This document shows positions 22,962 through 35,876 of a DNA stretch of 64,000 nucleotides, in pieces; positions within the stretch are counted from its first letter, which is position 1, and every line of letters begins with the position of its first letter. A program made the position numbers and the translations under genes. The notes beneath the pieces are model-generated. The model saw nothing but the letters and a program-made list of their open reading frames with translations, made no database searches and was not told the DNA's origin. Source of the DNA: Sphagnum magellanicum (Eukaryota > Streptophyta > Sphagnopsida > Sphagnales > Sphagnaceae). The DNA is taken from contig CM038911.1 in the NCBI GenBank assembly GCA_021904315.1, positions 16,589,390-16,653,389 on the forward strand. The letters run 5' to 3'.

Positions 22962-25900
22962 GGCTACCTAAGGAATACCATACTAAGGCTTAAAGGATTT
23001 AAATATTTTCATCTTGGAAGATTGACGAAGTACAACCAAATTCAAATTACATCTATATTATAGAAAAAATGAAAGTAACCTAAAATGGGGTTGGCTTGAC
23101 ATAGTTAAAATAAAATTTTGTTGGTTTATGTTGGGGATTGGCATTGGTAGCATTTTGATATCTAAGGCACCAATGAAACCTATAGTGCCATTGCCTAATT
23201 ATCCACCCGCACCTCCAAAAATCATCATTACTTAGTTTCTAGAAAAATATTTTTACATTCATTCACCTAAACCAGCAGCCACATTTGTGTTTCTATTAGG
23301 TGTGTAAGCCTAAATACTTACCATTAGGCTACACAAAAGTATTAAAGTTGCATCTAGGCACTAGAATACTCACACAACATGCATAATATAAATTAAACCT
23401 TGTGACTAATTCCCATTTGCTAAAAAATCAGATCCCACTTTGAGCTTCTTCTCAACGAATGGAAATTAAAAAATGGAAATGAAGGTGGCTAGTTCTACAC
23501 AGACATGGACATGGTCAAATTTCCAAGTTCTAAAATGGTGACCTAAAATCTCTTATTATATATTGTAATAGATACCATTGTAGAACCAACAATGGACCAC
23601 AACAATGAAAACCTTTATTCAAAATGCAAGAACATGCACCAATTTAAAATATGAAATTCAAGGTATTTCAACATTTGGGAAACTTTACTTGTTTTGGCAT
23701 TTTACTTTTGAGTGGAGACTTGCCCACATCTTGTTAACGTTATGGACAATGTTTTTAGCACTATCATCAATCCCTTCATCAATGGGGAAGGGGCACAATT
23801 CTTCAAGAGGTTCATCATCAAAGCCTAAATAATCATCTTCCATGAATTTCAAGTCTTCTATGTTGTCCACATCAGCCATATTTGGAATGTGGGTGAAAGT
23901 TGCAATTCAATGGTTATGACAAAGAGGTCATGTAAACCTTGGTGCAACAATTTTCTTCTTTGGTTGAGTTGTTGGAACAAGGTTGCAATGTTGTTTCAAG
24001 TTTCATAACAACCACTTTAATAGCTCCAAGTTTTTCATTTGAAATCAAAGACCTGGTTAACATTTGAAAACAATTAACATTTGAAAACAATGTTGTGAAG
24101 CTATGTATTTAAATGAACTTTAAACCAAAGGCCCAAGGTTTTTAGAAGACAATCTAGGATGCATGTTTTACCCCACATTGGGTTGTTGAAGAACTTATAG
24201 GTTGACACTTTGTAAGATGTTTGCAAATCAAATCTTGTTGGAGATGATGTATCTACGTTGTAAATGCTGGTATGGATTTGGAGGTGGCATTTCTAGTTGG
24301 TTGTTAAAATTGTCTCTTAGCACCATAAACCTTCAAGGCTACACACTTGAAGTTGCAAACCATCAACAAAAGAACCTAAATCGTTGTTAGACCTCTAGAA
24401 GCCCCAAAGATTCAACTTGGAACAATCTGCAAAAGAAACTAGTTTGCGTATATTCAAAAATGCAAAAGAAGACTACAACAAAAGACTTCAACAAAATGTA
24501 CAAACTAAATATAACTTTATAAATACACCCATGGATACATACCCCCATTATACCCTTTATAAAACTTGGCAAAAGTACATGTGTTTTTCAAAAGTTTTTA
24601 AATTACACCTATGTCTACCATTAAGGGCAATGTTGACACCCTAGTGGTGCAACTAAATGGTGTGACTAAATTTGGTTCCATTTTCAATTAATGTGACATA
24701 TGGGCATGATCATTGATGAAAATAATCCTAGAGTGTAAGATGAAAAAATCATTAACTGCAATTGTAGTTGTAGCATAGTTGCAAGAATCGTTAAGGGTGC
24801 AAAATAATTCCAAAGACAATTAAAGTTAGTTACAAATGACAATTAATTGCACATAGTTACAAATGCATTGGTTGCAATTTGGCAGATTTCTTCTAATGAT
24901 TGTCAAAAATGTTAAAGGATATTATGCTAATAAATAAAATGTAAGTATAAAATGACATCCATGTACAATGAATTATGCAATAAACAAAATGATTTTTTTT
25001 TCCTAGTAGGTCATATTTGCATAAGGGACAAGGATCACCAAATGAGTTTCAAAAAAATATAAACCATTTGATCTCATCAAATCAATGTGCTTGTTTTATG
25101 AAAACATTTTCATCTTCTATCCTTTTCTACAATGTCAATAATAATTTTAAAGGCTTTCGTAAGTTGCAAAAATATTTTAGATTCATACAAGAAATCATTA
25201 ATTTTTATATTATAATTTTATTATGATTTATCATCAAGCAAATGACATTTGCAACTAGGACAACATTAGTCATTTGCCCATATAATTAATGACATTTCAA
25301 ATTGAATGTAGTTAAATAATGAAAAGATCACAAACTTAATTGATCATGAATACACAAAAAGATCATTTATATTCAATAGAAGATTCATGCAAAAGTCTTT
25401 CTATATATTTATGATAGCAATATTTGGATTGTTTTTTCAAATGTTCCCACAATACATTTATGATGTTGTCATATAAATTGGTCCAAAAAGTTTAACATCA
25501 GCTTAAGTAGCATGTACCAAATGGAAATTGAATAGTAGTTATATTATGGAGTGGTTCCTTTTATCTTGTTTATACTTTTTAACAATGTTACTCTTTACCT
25601 AGAATAATCATCTTTCCTAAGTCAAATAACAACATGATTGCATAATTAAAATTAGTCTATGAAAATTTGTTAAGATAGGTTGTTCAACTAGTACTACTTG
25701 TGATGCAAAGGATTCGACCATTAAATCAAAGTTTTTTTGGTTGAAAACATGATAATAAAAGTTAAATTTGTTTGTTTGGGTGACCTTATTTAAAAATAAT
25801 CTTAGAGCATCTTTAAAATGCTTCATTTGAAAGTTGAAAAAAAAAAAAATCTAACCCAAAAAGATGTTGTCATATATTATGTAAATATATGTTTAAAGAA

Positions 25901-26166
25901 CGTCCTCCAAAATATATCATATTCAAAGAATTTTCACCCCAATTTTTTTTTAATAGTGTTTAATAACATTAGTTACAATGTTTGATGAATGCTTTTAAAT
26001 ATTATGTCATCATTAAATTTATTCAAAATCATGAATATCGCACGTTTCCATAATATATTAGAAACATTGTCAATAGTGTTGATGAGACTTGTAACATTAA
26101 TACAAATTTTGACATAAACAAATAGCATTTAACATTAGTAACAACTATTTTGGCTCCTACTAATAT

Positions 26167-26226
26167 GATTACACCCATTTGCTAGATCCCAATTTAGATT
26201 ACACCCATTTGCTAGATCCCAATTTA
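26167..26226 (+). repeat. Perfect 30-bp tandem duplication
   Basis: Two identical 30-bp units lie side by side (26167-26196 and 26197-26226), starting GATTACACCCATTTGC. Identity is complete, so the duplication is recent or an assembly artefact. Confidence 0.93.
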
Positions 26227-28449
26227 GGCTAGCAAAGCTTTCTACCAAGTGAGCTTTCAAGCTTGCCAACTCCTAAGAAGGCCTATCTCAAAGTCAAAGC
26301 AAAAGTAATTCTTCTCTCACTCAGTCGTACATTCTACACCTTAACCTTTTTTTTATTCCCTTAGATTTTTCTAAGGTTTTTTAATTGTCCCTCCCTTCCA
26401 TCTCCCCATAAAGCCGGCCCAAGCTCCTCCATGTCCCCATTTTTTTCAAATGGTCCTCCTTCGTCCCTTGAATGTCTTGCCCCTATTTCCCTTGTTTTTG
26501 AGCATATTCACAATCATAGAAACCAAACACATGGTTTTATTTGAGCAATATTTGGCCCTAAAATCAATTTTTGTGCATTTAACATTTTGAATGAATTTTG
26601 TTGCAACTTGCCTTCACTAGTCGCATGATTGTCATTGATGAATAAACATTCATCTTCAAAATGTGCATGTTTTGTGGTGGATTTGAAAAATGGCCACATC
26701 ATAAGAAAATATACCATAAAATAAATCACTCATCAAAATATTAAGAAATAAATTATCCTTAAGATTTGATTAAATATTACGATAGTAACTGACACACAAT
26801 ATTTTCATCACCCATCAAAACTTGGACTCCACACTAGGTCCAATCACAATCAAATGAACCAACAATAATGACAAATAAAAGGATTGTGGATTCTTTTACA
26901 ATCCTTTTGCTTTATAATATTTTTTTTTTCATAAAAATGATTTTTTGAATTTAGTTTTTGGTAAATTGTTATTATTATAGTTGCCCCAGTACATCACATG
27001 TGTTTCAATCATTGTTAAATACATATAAAATTTCAAAAATGAGCATATTTGCATTTCATTTTGAAAAATGGTGACAATTTCCAATTATGCCAAAATACAT
27101 TTATTGTTTTAAAAAGTCATGTTCTTGTATTATAAGTTAAAATTGTGTTTGATATGTCATGTATGTTACACCTCATTTACATGTGATAAAAGACTATTAA
27201 AATTTTGAAATTTAAAAACATTTTTTTAATTCCTAAAACTTACAAGTTCAACATCTTTTAAATAAAATTGTGATTGTTTTTGCAATGTCGGTAGTAGGTT
27301 ATTATCATATGAACTTTTTTATCCTTAATTTTAATTTTTTGTTAAGAAAGTCCTTAATTTAATCTTTTGAATTTTATTTTTTAATTTCATGCAATTGTTG
27401 TTCAAGTTCAAAAGTTTTAAACTACAATCAAAATCTGAAATTAATTAATTATATTTTAAACTTAAATTCCCCAAAATTCATATTAATCATTCATCACAAC
27501 TTCCACTGATTATCATGATTTTCACATGACAATGCATAAACATATGTAAAAAATTGAAAATTTTCATTGGGATTTGACATTGTTTTTGGCTCATTTAATT
27601 GTGATTGCACCTCACTACTCTACAATACTAGTGATGAAAGATTGACATTATGTCAAAATAATAATATTTTTGACATGTTGAATTCTACAATATCAAAGCA
27701 AGATTCTTTTATTGAGTTTATAACCATTCAATCTTCAATTATAGAAAACATTTATACAATAGTGTGTATCAATTACACCAAGAAATTCATGAAACTGTAC
27801 CAATCTTAGATAGCAGATCTTTTAAAATCAACCTATAATTCAGCGTGATGTGAGCTTTTGAATTCAAATGTGTGTTGGTGTTGCTTGGGAGAACAAAAGC
27901 ATTCAATCTAAACATGTGACAATTGAAGGTGATGATATGAAAAGGCAAATATGAAAATGTTTGATGTGAAGTTGAAGTTGAGAGGTTAGAGTATACAAAA
28001 GCCCCTTATACCAATTCCAATTTCTCATCACTTCAAAGTAACCTTAGGGTTTGATTTCACACCCAATTTATTTATTACCTATGAAAGAATTAAGAATTGT
28101 TTAACTTTGGTATGGTTAAATTTGAGGTAACAATATTATAGTTGACACCTTATTGATTTACCATTCATCAAAGTATGGGGCATTAAAATAATATTTGATA
28201 TCACAATTATAGTTGACACTCAATTTATTTCTCACCAATTGAAGTAATGGGAGTTCACTTGACCTTCAATTTTAATTTGAGACCACAATAATAGTTGATA
28301 CTCAATTTAGTTACCAATGGCCTTCAGGTTTAGGGTATTGGGGAGCGAAAATAACCTAAGTTTTAATTTAAGATTACAATAGTGGTTGACACCTGATTTA
28401 CTGACTCCTGACACATGTATATTGCAATCACACATACCTATTGTAAAGT

Positions 28450-29580
28450 AGTTATTGGTGATTGTGTGCTTGAAATTACATGCATTTCAAACTTGCATAT
28501 ACCTTATGACTTTTGGTGTTCCAAAGATTTGGAACACTAAAAATTCGTTCAGAATGGCTCCCTGATTTACAGACCCATCTGTTGTGAACTGAGCATGTCC
28601 TCCTCCTGCAGCATCTGTCTATAACAAGCAGCTTCACCAGCAACCAAGAGTACAATTCACTGGAATGGCAAAATCGCTTCTTGACCTCTTTTGCTATTAA
28701 CTGAGAAACCAAAAAGATTGATCACAAGTGCAACGTGAAAACAACAAAAGCCACGGTGATGGGTTGTTTGCAGATCCATTGATGGAAAAAAAAGTTGCGG
28801 GCTTGACAGTAGTGTGCTCAATTTGATTTTACAAAGAAAAGAGTTACATTGCAACACCATTTATAGGAAACACCAAATGAATGGCATCACTAAAACAGAA
28901 GTTTGGTCCAAAAAACCTTCAATCTTTAGGAATGGGATTTGTTGTGTTATGGCAGAGAAACAAATGGAAGCAAACTTACCAGCTTTACAAGCAGCCCAAG
29001 TATGATGTATTCCTACAATCATGAGCACTGACATTAGCTTGTCTTGCACTGGTTGTAAACATATCCCATGTACTCTGAGAGTGAATCTAGAAAGCACAAT
29101 CATTAACTCTTCACAGTATGACAAAATCTACAACTGTAGCCACCAGCTACCCAAAAAAATAGATATAACACCAGCATTTTGTAAGCTGCAAGTAGAGACA
29201 AAGAAGACTTATTCCAGAGTATTCTCACACAAAAAGAAACAATTTGATACTGAATGAAATTTGAGTTGCAAATCAACCTGGGTTTCTGATTGCCAGTTGT
29301 ATAAGAGACTAGGGTGGAAAGACCTTGCAAACTCCCCAGAACAGCTCCAATGTCCTAGAAAGTAATAGTGTGAAACGGGAAGCATATGCATAAGTCCCCA
29401 CCATCTTCAGATAACCACTTCAAGGAATGCCTACAACAGCAGCTTTGAAGTATGGTGATTGGGCAAAGGCAATTCTTACCTGAACCTTCACTGTCAGGTT
29501 TGAGCTGCTTGTTGAGTGACTTGACCAATGTCAAGGACCTCATGCTGCAAGCCATATCCAAACCATCCTGCTAACGTCAG
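28450..29580 (-). other. Possible spliced transcript or gene relic, unassigned
   Basis: Base composition rises here and splice-like signals appear on the minus strand. One block, 29565-about 29484, has an acceptor GTTAGCAG before it and a donor GTAAGA after it. A second block begins at 29357-29356 after TTTCTAG and ends at a CAG|GT at about 29282. A third, from about 29092, also follows TTTCTAG and ends near 28989 at a GTAAGT. These can be joined in one frame to a stop in the third block, giving about 85 residues starting GLDMACSMRSLT. I recognise no family. It may be a non-coding RNA or a decayed gene downstream of the J-protein gene. Confidence 0.25.
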
Positions 29581-30132
29581 GTCCAAACTTCATGTCTAAC
29601 ACATTGGTATCCTTTGCACACTAATCTCTAGATGCTCTACTGCTAGTTATTTGAAAGACATAAAATCTCAAACAACATCTCCAAAGAAACTCTCTTTTTA
29701 AACATCTGCACAAGAAATTGATCCCCAAGGCAAGTAATATACAAAGTCAAGTCTTCTGACATGGTTGCATGAATATCATAAAAACCACAGACTCCGCAAC
29801 AGTCCAGTCAATTGCTACTGGTTGATCACCAAAGAGCAATGACATCAGGTATCAGAATACTGTCTATAACCACAAACAGTGGATTTGCAGATAATTTGGG
29901 TTAATTCTTCCATTTAACTGATGGAATTAACCATACTGAGATTTGTAGAATTACATTGACATAGCTTTTGCACAGATTGTCCCAACAGGAACACATTTGT
30001 GATCATTTCATGAAATCATATATATCCCTCCATCCCAACAAAAAGGATTGAATAAATGAAAAGAGAGCTTGACATGCACCCTCAAAGTCTGTTGTCCAAA
30101 CCTAGCTTCTCATACATGATGGCTCTACTCAC

Positions 30133-30224
30133 ATCTCAGAAGCTAATGGACTTCACGATGAAGACCAAAATAAAAGCCATCTCAGAAGATAACGAACTTC
30201 ACTATGAAGACCATAATAAAAGCT
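30133..30224 (+). repeat. 46-bp imperfect tandem duplication
   Basis: Two 46-bp units start at 30133 and 30179 with ATCTCAGAAG and differ at several positions. They lie about 190 bp beyond the stop codon of the J-protein gene, probably in its 3' flank or 3' UTR. Confidence 0.8.
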
Positions 30225-30415
30225 TCAGATGTCTGATAGCCTACTTTACAAGTGATACACATAATTTACACTATAACTACCTTATAATTTACCTCCAAGA
30301 AGAGCACTTTCACACCATTTACATAAACAGTCGTGACAACAACACCTGGTCACTAATATCCCAAATGCTCTTTTCATGTGCTCTGCACTGGTGGACTCCT
30401 CATGGAGTTATGATG

Positions 30416-31370
30416 CTATGAGGATGACTGGTGCTGCTGCTCCTGCATTTTTCTGCGCATTCGTGCACCCCATGAATCAGAATCTGCATCCCTTGTTGCA
30501 TTCCGATACTGTAGTCCTGATAATTGGCCCTCCCATCGTCTTTTCCAGTGAACACCATCCTGTAATCCCCAGACCCCATACATAAAAACAAATCAGTTTA
30601 CAGGTAACATATAAGGGGGGCCATAAGTAGTATCTAAATGAAGAAACCATACAGTCTTGAACCAAAATTGCACCATTGGATTTTCACAGCACAATCTCAG
30701 TCCATTTCACAAACCAGCCACCAGTCACCCACAAAAAAAAGATCTTTTTTTTAGGGTTATTCACATGGCAGATTGAGAATGCAACGAGTGCAGCAATGTG
30801 GTGAAACTTGGTACATACCATATCATTAAGATTCCAGAGCTTTCTGGAGCCAAAATTCAATATCTGAGCATCATACATAGCTCTCCTCCTCGGATCGGAG
30901 AGCGTTTCATAAGCTTCTTGGACTTCAATAAACCTCTTTGTATTCTCCTCCAGTTCCTCAGGTGGACACACATCTGGATGATACCGCCGTGCCATTTGCC
31001 TGTAAGCCGTCTTGATATCAGGAAGAGCCACATCTTTAGCAAGTCCTAAAACCTCGTAGAACGTCTGCGTGTCTGATAACATAGTTGCCTCAGTTGTCAA
31101 GCAGCGATGTGCTGCTGCTCCTCCTGCTGCTGGACGCCCGTTCTTGTGCAGTCTTCTATTCGACGTACAAAGGTTCCATCCTTCCTTCAACTTGCTATTT
31201 TCCAATGTGAAACCAGCCAGAGATGATGACTGAAATCTCACCCTGCCACAATTGCAAGCGCAGCAGCCATGGACGCCGCCGCCGCAAGGGGTACGACAAT
31301 AAGGTTCTCCTCTTAAACACCTGCTTGTTAGCACACTAACTGTCGACGACGATGCGTTGCAGGCAAACAT
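30416..31370 (-). CDS. Plastid-targeted J-domain protein, DnaJ20 (J20/DJC26)-like
   Basis: Two exons (31370-30819 and 30559-30416) join in phase 0 at an ATG|GTATGT donor and a TTACAG|GATG acceptor, giving 231 residues. Residues 1 to about 95 form a Ser/Cys/Arg-rich leader consistent with a chloroplast transit peptide. The J domain spans about 103-168 (FYEVLGLAKD ... YRQMARRYHPDV ... AYETLSDPRRR.MYD), with the Hsp70-activating HPD at 131-133. No Gly/Phe or zinc-finger region follows, so this is a class C J-protein. The second exon encodes the tail HWKRRWEGQLSGL ... SWGARMRRKMQ, a good match to the C-terminus of DnaJ20. In Arabidopsis, J20 passes inactive plastid clients such as DXS to Hsp70; by analogy the role here is plastid protein quality control. 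The start is the first ATG of the frame. Confidence 0.93.
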
Positions 31371-31961
31371 CCCTGATATAGAAAATAATGCTACAAAGAT
31401 TGCAATCGCATTTGTCGATGATGAAAGAACGAGTTCAAGCTATGCTTTACAGGGGATTATGCTGTACTATGAGGAGCTTTACGGAAATGGCTGTCAATTG
31501 ACTGCCGAGAATTCTTTCACATCCGAGAAACAGATTTCAAACCGAGACATGGCTGATGATACTAGCAAGGACATGAACTGATGCGTTTGTGACACCAAGG
31601 AAGAGAGATTCAAACAGTGAAATAGTACTATTACGAGCAAGAACCGTAACGGACGACCTTCCAAGAAGAGAACAACACCAATATACTACTAACAAGAAAC
31701 ATGTAAACAAACAAAAAATACAACAAAAAACTAGCTTCAATAATGTAGATCCATCCACAAGCAAAAGCAAAGTGATGCGAGCTCTGGAACTACGCGGTTA
31801 CATGGATTAGCAGTCGTAGGTAAATTGGCATTCAAAACTCTCACGAAGTTTGCGGACAGTTTTCTGGATCCGAGGAATGTTGTTCTGGATGTTTTTTTTC
31901 TGAATGGTTTTTTTTCTGAAACAACAGCAACAAAAGAGAAACCGATGCCGCGAGCTTGCAA

Positions 31962-31995
<34 letters not shown>

Positions 31996-32300
31996 GCTAA
32001 AATTTCATGAGCTTCGACTGCTTGTTTAGTCGCTCAAACCTTGATCGTCTTCAGCCTTATAACTGAAGTTCTTTGATGCAACAACCCGTCATCCGGCGAT
32101 GGAGGAGGAGGAGGAGGAGGAGGAAAACCTTCCGGCGGGGAAAAACCGCAACAACGAAAACAGTTTTGCCTCAAAAACAAAAAAACGCGCTTACGACAAA
32201 GCGAAGCAACCGTGGTTGAAGACAAGAGACGGGAACGGCCACAGATTGTCAACTCTAGAAGTTGGCCTTTATGGATGAAGATCTTATGGATACAATAATA
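31371..32300 (-). promoter_or_regulatory. J-protein 5' flank with (GA)n and (GGA)n tracts
   Basis: This is the upstream side of the J-protein gene. A (GA)n run lies at about 31967-31993 and a (GGA)n run at about 32099-32124. On the transcribed strand these are CT- and CTC-rich, as is common in plant core promoters and leaders. I could not assign a TATA box or a leader intron. Confidence 0.4.
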
Positions 32301-32560
32301 ATGAAAACCAGCGAGATGATTTCATGGCACAACTCTCATTTATGAAAAACCTATAATATATTGCCTTCTTTAATGAAGATGGAAAACCATCATAACACCC
32401 TTTTATTTCTTTTTTTTCTAGCTAAATTGGTGAAAACCAAAAAATTATGTAAATGAGAGTAAGAGAGAGAGAAAAAGGATTTTTTTAAAAATAAAAAATT
32501 CCCAAACTTTGAGTTAAAACATTTCTTCTCTACAAACAAACAAACAAAAGAAAAAACACA

Positions 32561-32577
32561 CCCCCCCCCCCCCCCCC
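32561..32577 (+). repeat. Poly-C tract (17 C)
   Basis: An uninterrupted 17-base C run is followed by (CA)n. The same kind of tract recurs at 37442-37461 (20 C), and as G at 13377. Confidence 0.85.
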
Positions 32578-33794
32578 ACACACACATTCACTAAATGGAT
32601 AGGGATGGATGTTGTATGTGTACGAATGATTTTTTAATTTTTGGTGAGAATTTTTTTTCATCTTGATGGATTTTTTTTTCAAAGGACAAAAAAAACATGA
32701 AAAAGAATGATGTTTAAATAATAATAATAAAGATTGTTCGCCATTTTTCGAATAATTCATTTTTCTAAAAATAGCCAGATTTTGACCTAGGTACTCCTAC
32801 GACCTAGGTAGCTAATCAGATATATATATAGCCCGAATTTTGGCAAAAAGTCTACAGTCCATCAATACTTGTGTCTCCAATTTTCCCTTAGAATTTTTCA
32901 AGTCCATCCAAACTTGTTTCCATTTATGGCTACAATTTTCTTTTGGGGGATTGGGGGTGTGGTGGGGAGGTTAGGTATGTCTGTACTTTTTTTTAAGAAA
33001 AAAAATTGAAGGAAAAACAAACTGATGTGTAGGTGTGTGTGTGTGTTTCAAAGGAAGATGTCAAATAATTCCCTTGTCTAAGAAACAAACAACAACAAAA
33101 TAAAATCTCTTTGGATGGTCCCTTAGAGCCTTCCACAACCGTTACTTAGTTTCCCCAAAAGAATTTTCAAGTGGGGCCAATTTAAGCACAAATTAGATCC
33201 ACACCACTCTCTATATGTTAAGGAAGGTAGTTTGTTTGTTTGTCATGTTTGACATCTCCCAAACCATTACAGCCATAGCTTTGCACTCAGAAAGCTCTAA
33301 AGCAATAAGGGTGCAATTGAGGTGATTTCGTAATGTTTAGACCTATGGTGCAAAAGTTATTGAATATTGAATAATAAATATTGCTGTTGTAAATTCAAAG
33401 AAGATAAAAAATAATTTTTGCTAGTGAAAGTGAAGCACATTCTTGGTTTTTGTTGGAAAGCCCTCAAAGAGTTGGGGTTTAAAGGAGGGGAATTTAAAAT
33501 TTTAAAAAAAACTTAATAAGGTGTGTGAGAAATATTGAATTTTGAGTTTTTTTTTTTTTTTTTTGTTATTGAAATTTGAATAAAATTACACAATTCAAAT
33601 TTTTGGGGTGAAAATTGGATTCCAAACTTAGGTTGAATAAAGGTGTACCTCATTTTCCCATTTTCAAATTTCGTCAATTGCGTCTACAACACAAGCCAAA
33701 ACTAGTTGCAATTCTGAAGTGAATGCACCAAATGGTGCTTGTGACGTCCATGTTGTAACGAAGGGGGCTCTCTCACTATCATCACACACAAGCA

Positions 33795-34011
33795 ATGTGG
33801 TACCAATGCACACCAGCCACAAGTGATCGATCGAGCACGTGAATATGTCTTTGCCAAGTTATTCACTCAAAGAGAAATAGATTTTATTGGCTTTGCCAAA
33901 AGGGTGGAGACTTCACATTGGTGTAGGAATTCACAAGCCATGTGGTACCAATGCACACCAGCCACAAGTGATCGATTGAGCAAGTGAATATGTCTTTGCC
34001 AAGTTATTCAC
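33795..34011 (+). repeat. 72-bp direct repeat pair
   Basis: Copies at 33795-33866 and 33940-34011 match at 70 of 72 positions and are 73 bp apart. Both contain ATGTGGTACCAATGC and TGCCAAGTTATTCAC. The near-identity points to a recent local duplication. No open frame is involved. Confidence 0.93.
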
Positions 34012-35241
34012 AGGAAAAAAGTCAATATTTATTTAAATTTATGAATATATTAAATTTAGACAATTGTCAAAAAAGTATTGCGTAGGTTGTTCAACAAGTT
34101 GTGTTATACACAATGGCCTTGCCATTAATTTAATATCAACAATTGATGTTGTATGATAAATTGGTCATAGCTAGCGAAAATAATAATAATATTATTATTA
34201 ATTAATTAATTCATTATATATTATCATGTTGTTGTAATAGAAAAATTGTCATGATTTAAATGATGGCATGTTTTAGGAACTTATTTAAACATTTGAAAAA
34301 TTGTTACTGAACCAAAACCAATGGAGGGAAATATTCCAACACTATTTTCAATTTTTTGTACATCTAATGATTTTTTTCTCCAAAAAAAAAAAGTGATAAA
34401 ATATTCCCTTTTCATATTTTATTTTTCACATTTGTGAAAATTTTCAAACCAAAAAGAAAAAGAAAAAAACTAGTCATGACATGTGTATTTGAATGTTTTC
34501 AATCACATAGTCACATTTTGAAAGAATTACATGAATTTTTTACATATGATGGGTGCCATAACTATTTTTTGAAAAAAAAAATATTTATTTAATATTGTGG
34601 ATTATGGATTGGTTACAAGAGTCACTTGGGACTTGGTGCACATTTGAGGAGGCGGCAGAGAAAACAAATTGTCAAAAGATGAATGTGAATTTTTTAGAAC
34701 CAAATTATTTGGATGAATCATCTAACCTAGTTTCTAGGGGGCAAAATCCGTTGAAGCTACTATACTCTATAATGATTCTCAACACAATATCTTTGGCTTG
34801 TAAGGCAGGGCCAATAAACAGCTCAAGCTTACGTGCCTTAAGCTTGTGGAGAAAAGCCGAATTTTTCTTTCACAAAAAGGAGGGATGAGTGTTTCATTTT
34901 TCAAAACATCCCTTATTTTTATTTTATTATTTCCCCATGATACCTGCCAAGTATCACGGGAAAAAATGAAAAATAAAATTATTATTTTTTTGTCCACATA
35001 AAGCATTTGTAGAAAATTTGTAGTGTATGTGGAGGGCACCTTATATACGTGGATTTCCCCCTCTTAGAAATTGGGAGGGATATTATGTCTACCCCTAAAG
35101 GCTGGGAAGAAAATTATACCTACTTATAGGTGTAAGAATCCTCCCACTATTGAAAAGTAGGCATAAGAACCCTCCTACTCATAGGCCTCATGATCTACAT
35201 AGGTTTGGTTCATAATAAATTTTACCTAGTGCTTTGAGATA

Positions 35242-35350
35242 GGTAAAGCCCATGGGTGGGGGACATTCCCGAAATGTGGGGCTGGAGGGCTATCGCCTCA
35301 TTCTAGGCCCCTTACGCTGAGAATACCCCCGCCCACCCTAGGGCTTTACC
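35242..35350. repeat. Long GC-rich hairpin (about 25-29-bp arms)
   Basis: The left arm 35242-35266 and right arm 35322-35350 pair through GGTAAAGCCC / GGGCTTTACC and GGGTGGG / CCCACCC, with small bulges. Inside, GGGGCT and GGCCCC can add another short stem. The hairpin is much more GC-rich than the desert around it. It may be a transposon end, a small-RNA precursor or a relic of a structured RNA. Confidence 0.75.
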
Positions 35351-35876
35351 CTACACATAAAAGGGCAGAGCCACGAGCTGCTTGTCTGGTCCACACAACT
35401 ATTGATTCCACTTGATCTTGCCCCGACCAATACGCAAAGCACGGGCCATCCACATGGCACAAATTCATTGCTTCTGTAGATACACGTGGCTGGATTAGGA
35501 CAAAAGTGGATTAGGACAAAAAAATCAGAATTCATTGTGAACACAGAAAAACCTTGGTCCAAAATAAAATGACCTAACCTTCTACTTTTTCCTCACCCTT
35601 TTTTTATGAACAAAAAACAAGCTTCTTCACAAGCACACAATTGTTGCAAGGAGAGTCGTTAAAATTACATGCACATTATGGGTCTCTCACACTCACACTT
35701 TTGGAAGAAAGCTTGGGAATGGATAGACAAATCTAGACTCCCTAGTAGCCATAATAGCCTTTTTTTTATTAAATTCTTTTGGGACAATTTTGCCAAAAAG
35801 TGAAACTCGAAATTCAAAAATTCAGAAATCAAGTGAATAGAATTTAACCTCCGACTTTAAAAGAAAAATGTAAACT

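Larger units (their letters stand above)
13447..28440. other. 15-kb gene desert
   Basis: Reading both strands I found no conserved protein, tRNA-like fold or retrotransposon domain. Composition is strongly AT-rich with many short poly-A and poly-T runs. The recognisable content is the hairpin at 15.3 kb, telomere-like arrays at 17.1 and 21.4 kb, an inverted-repeat pair at 22.3/22.9 kb and a 30-bp duplication at 26.2 kb, each listed separately. Short open frames (for example 14554-14880 minus and 22105-22365 plus) match nothing I know. Confidence 0.55.

Noticed and set aside
29484..29620. An alternative frame reading LTLAGWFGYGLQHEVLD near the unassigned island
   Set aside because: It has no ATG, is closed by stops on both sides within about 35 codons, and matches nothing I know.
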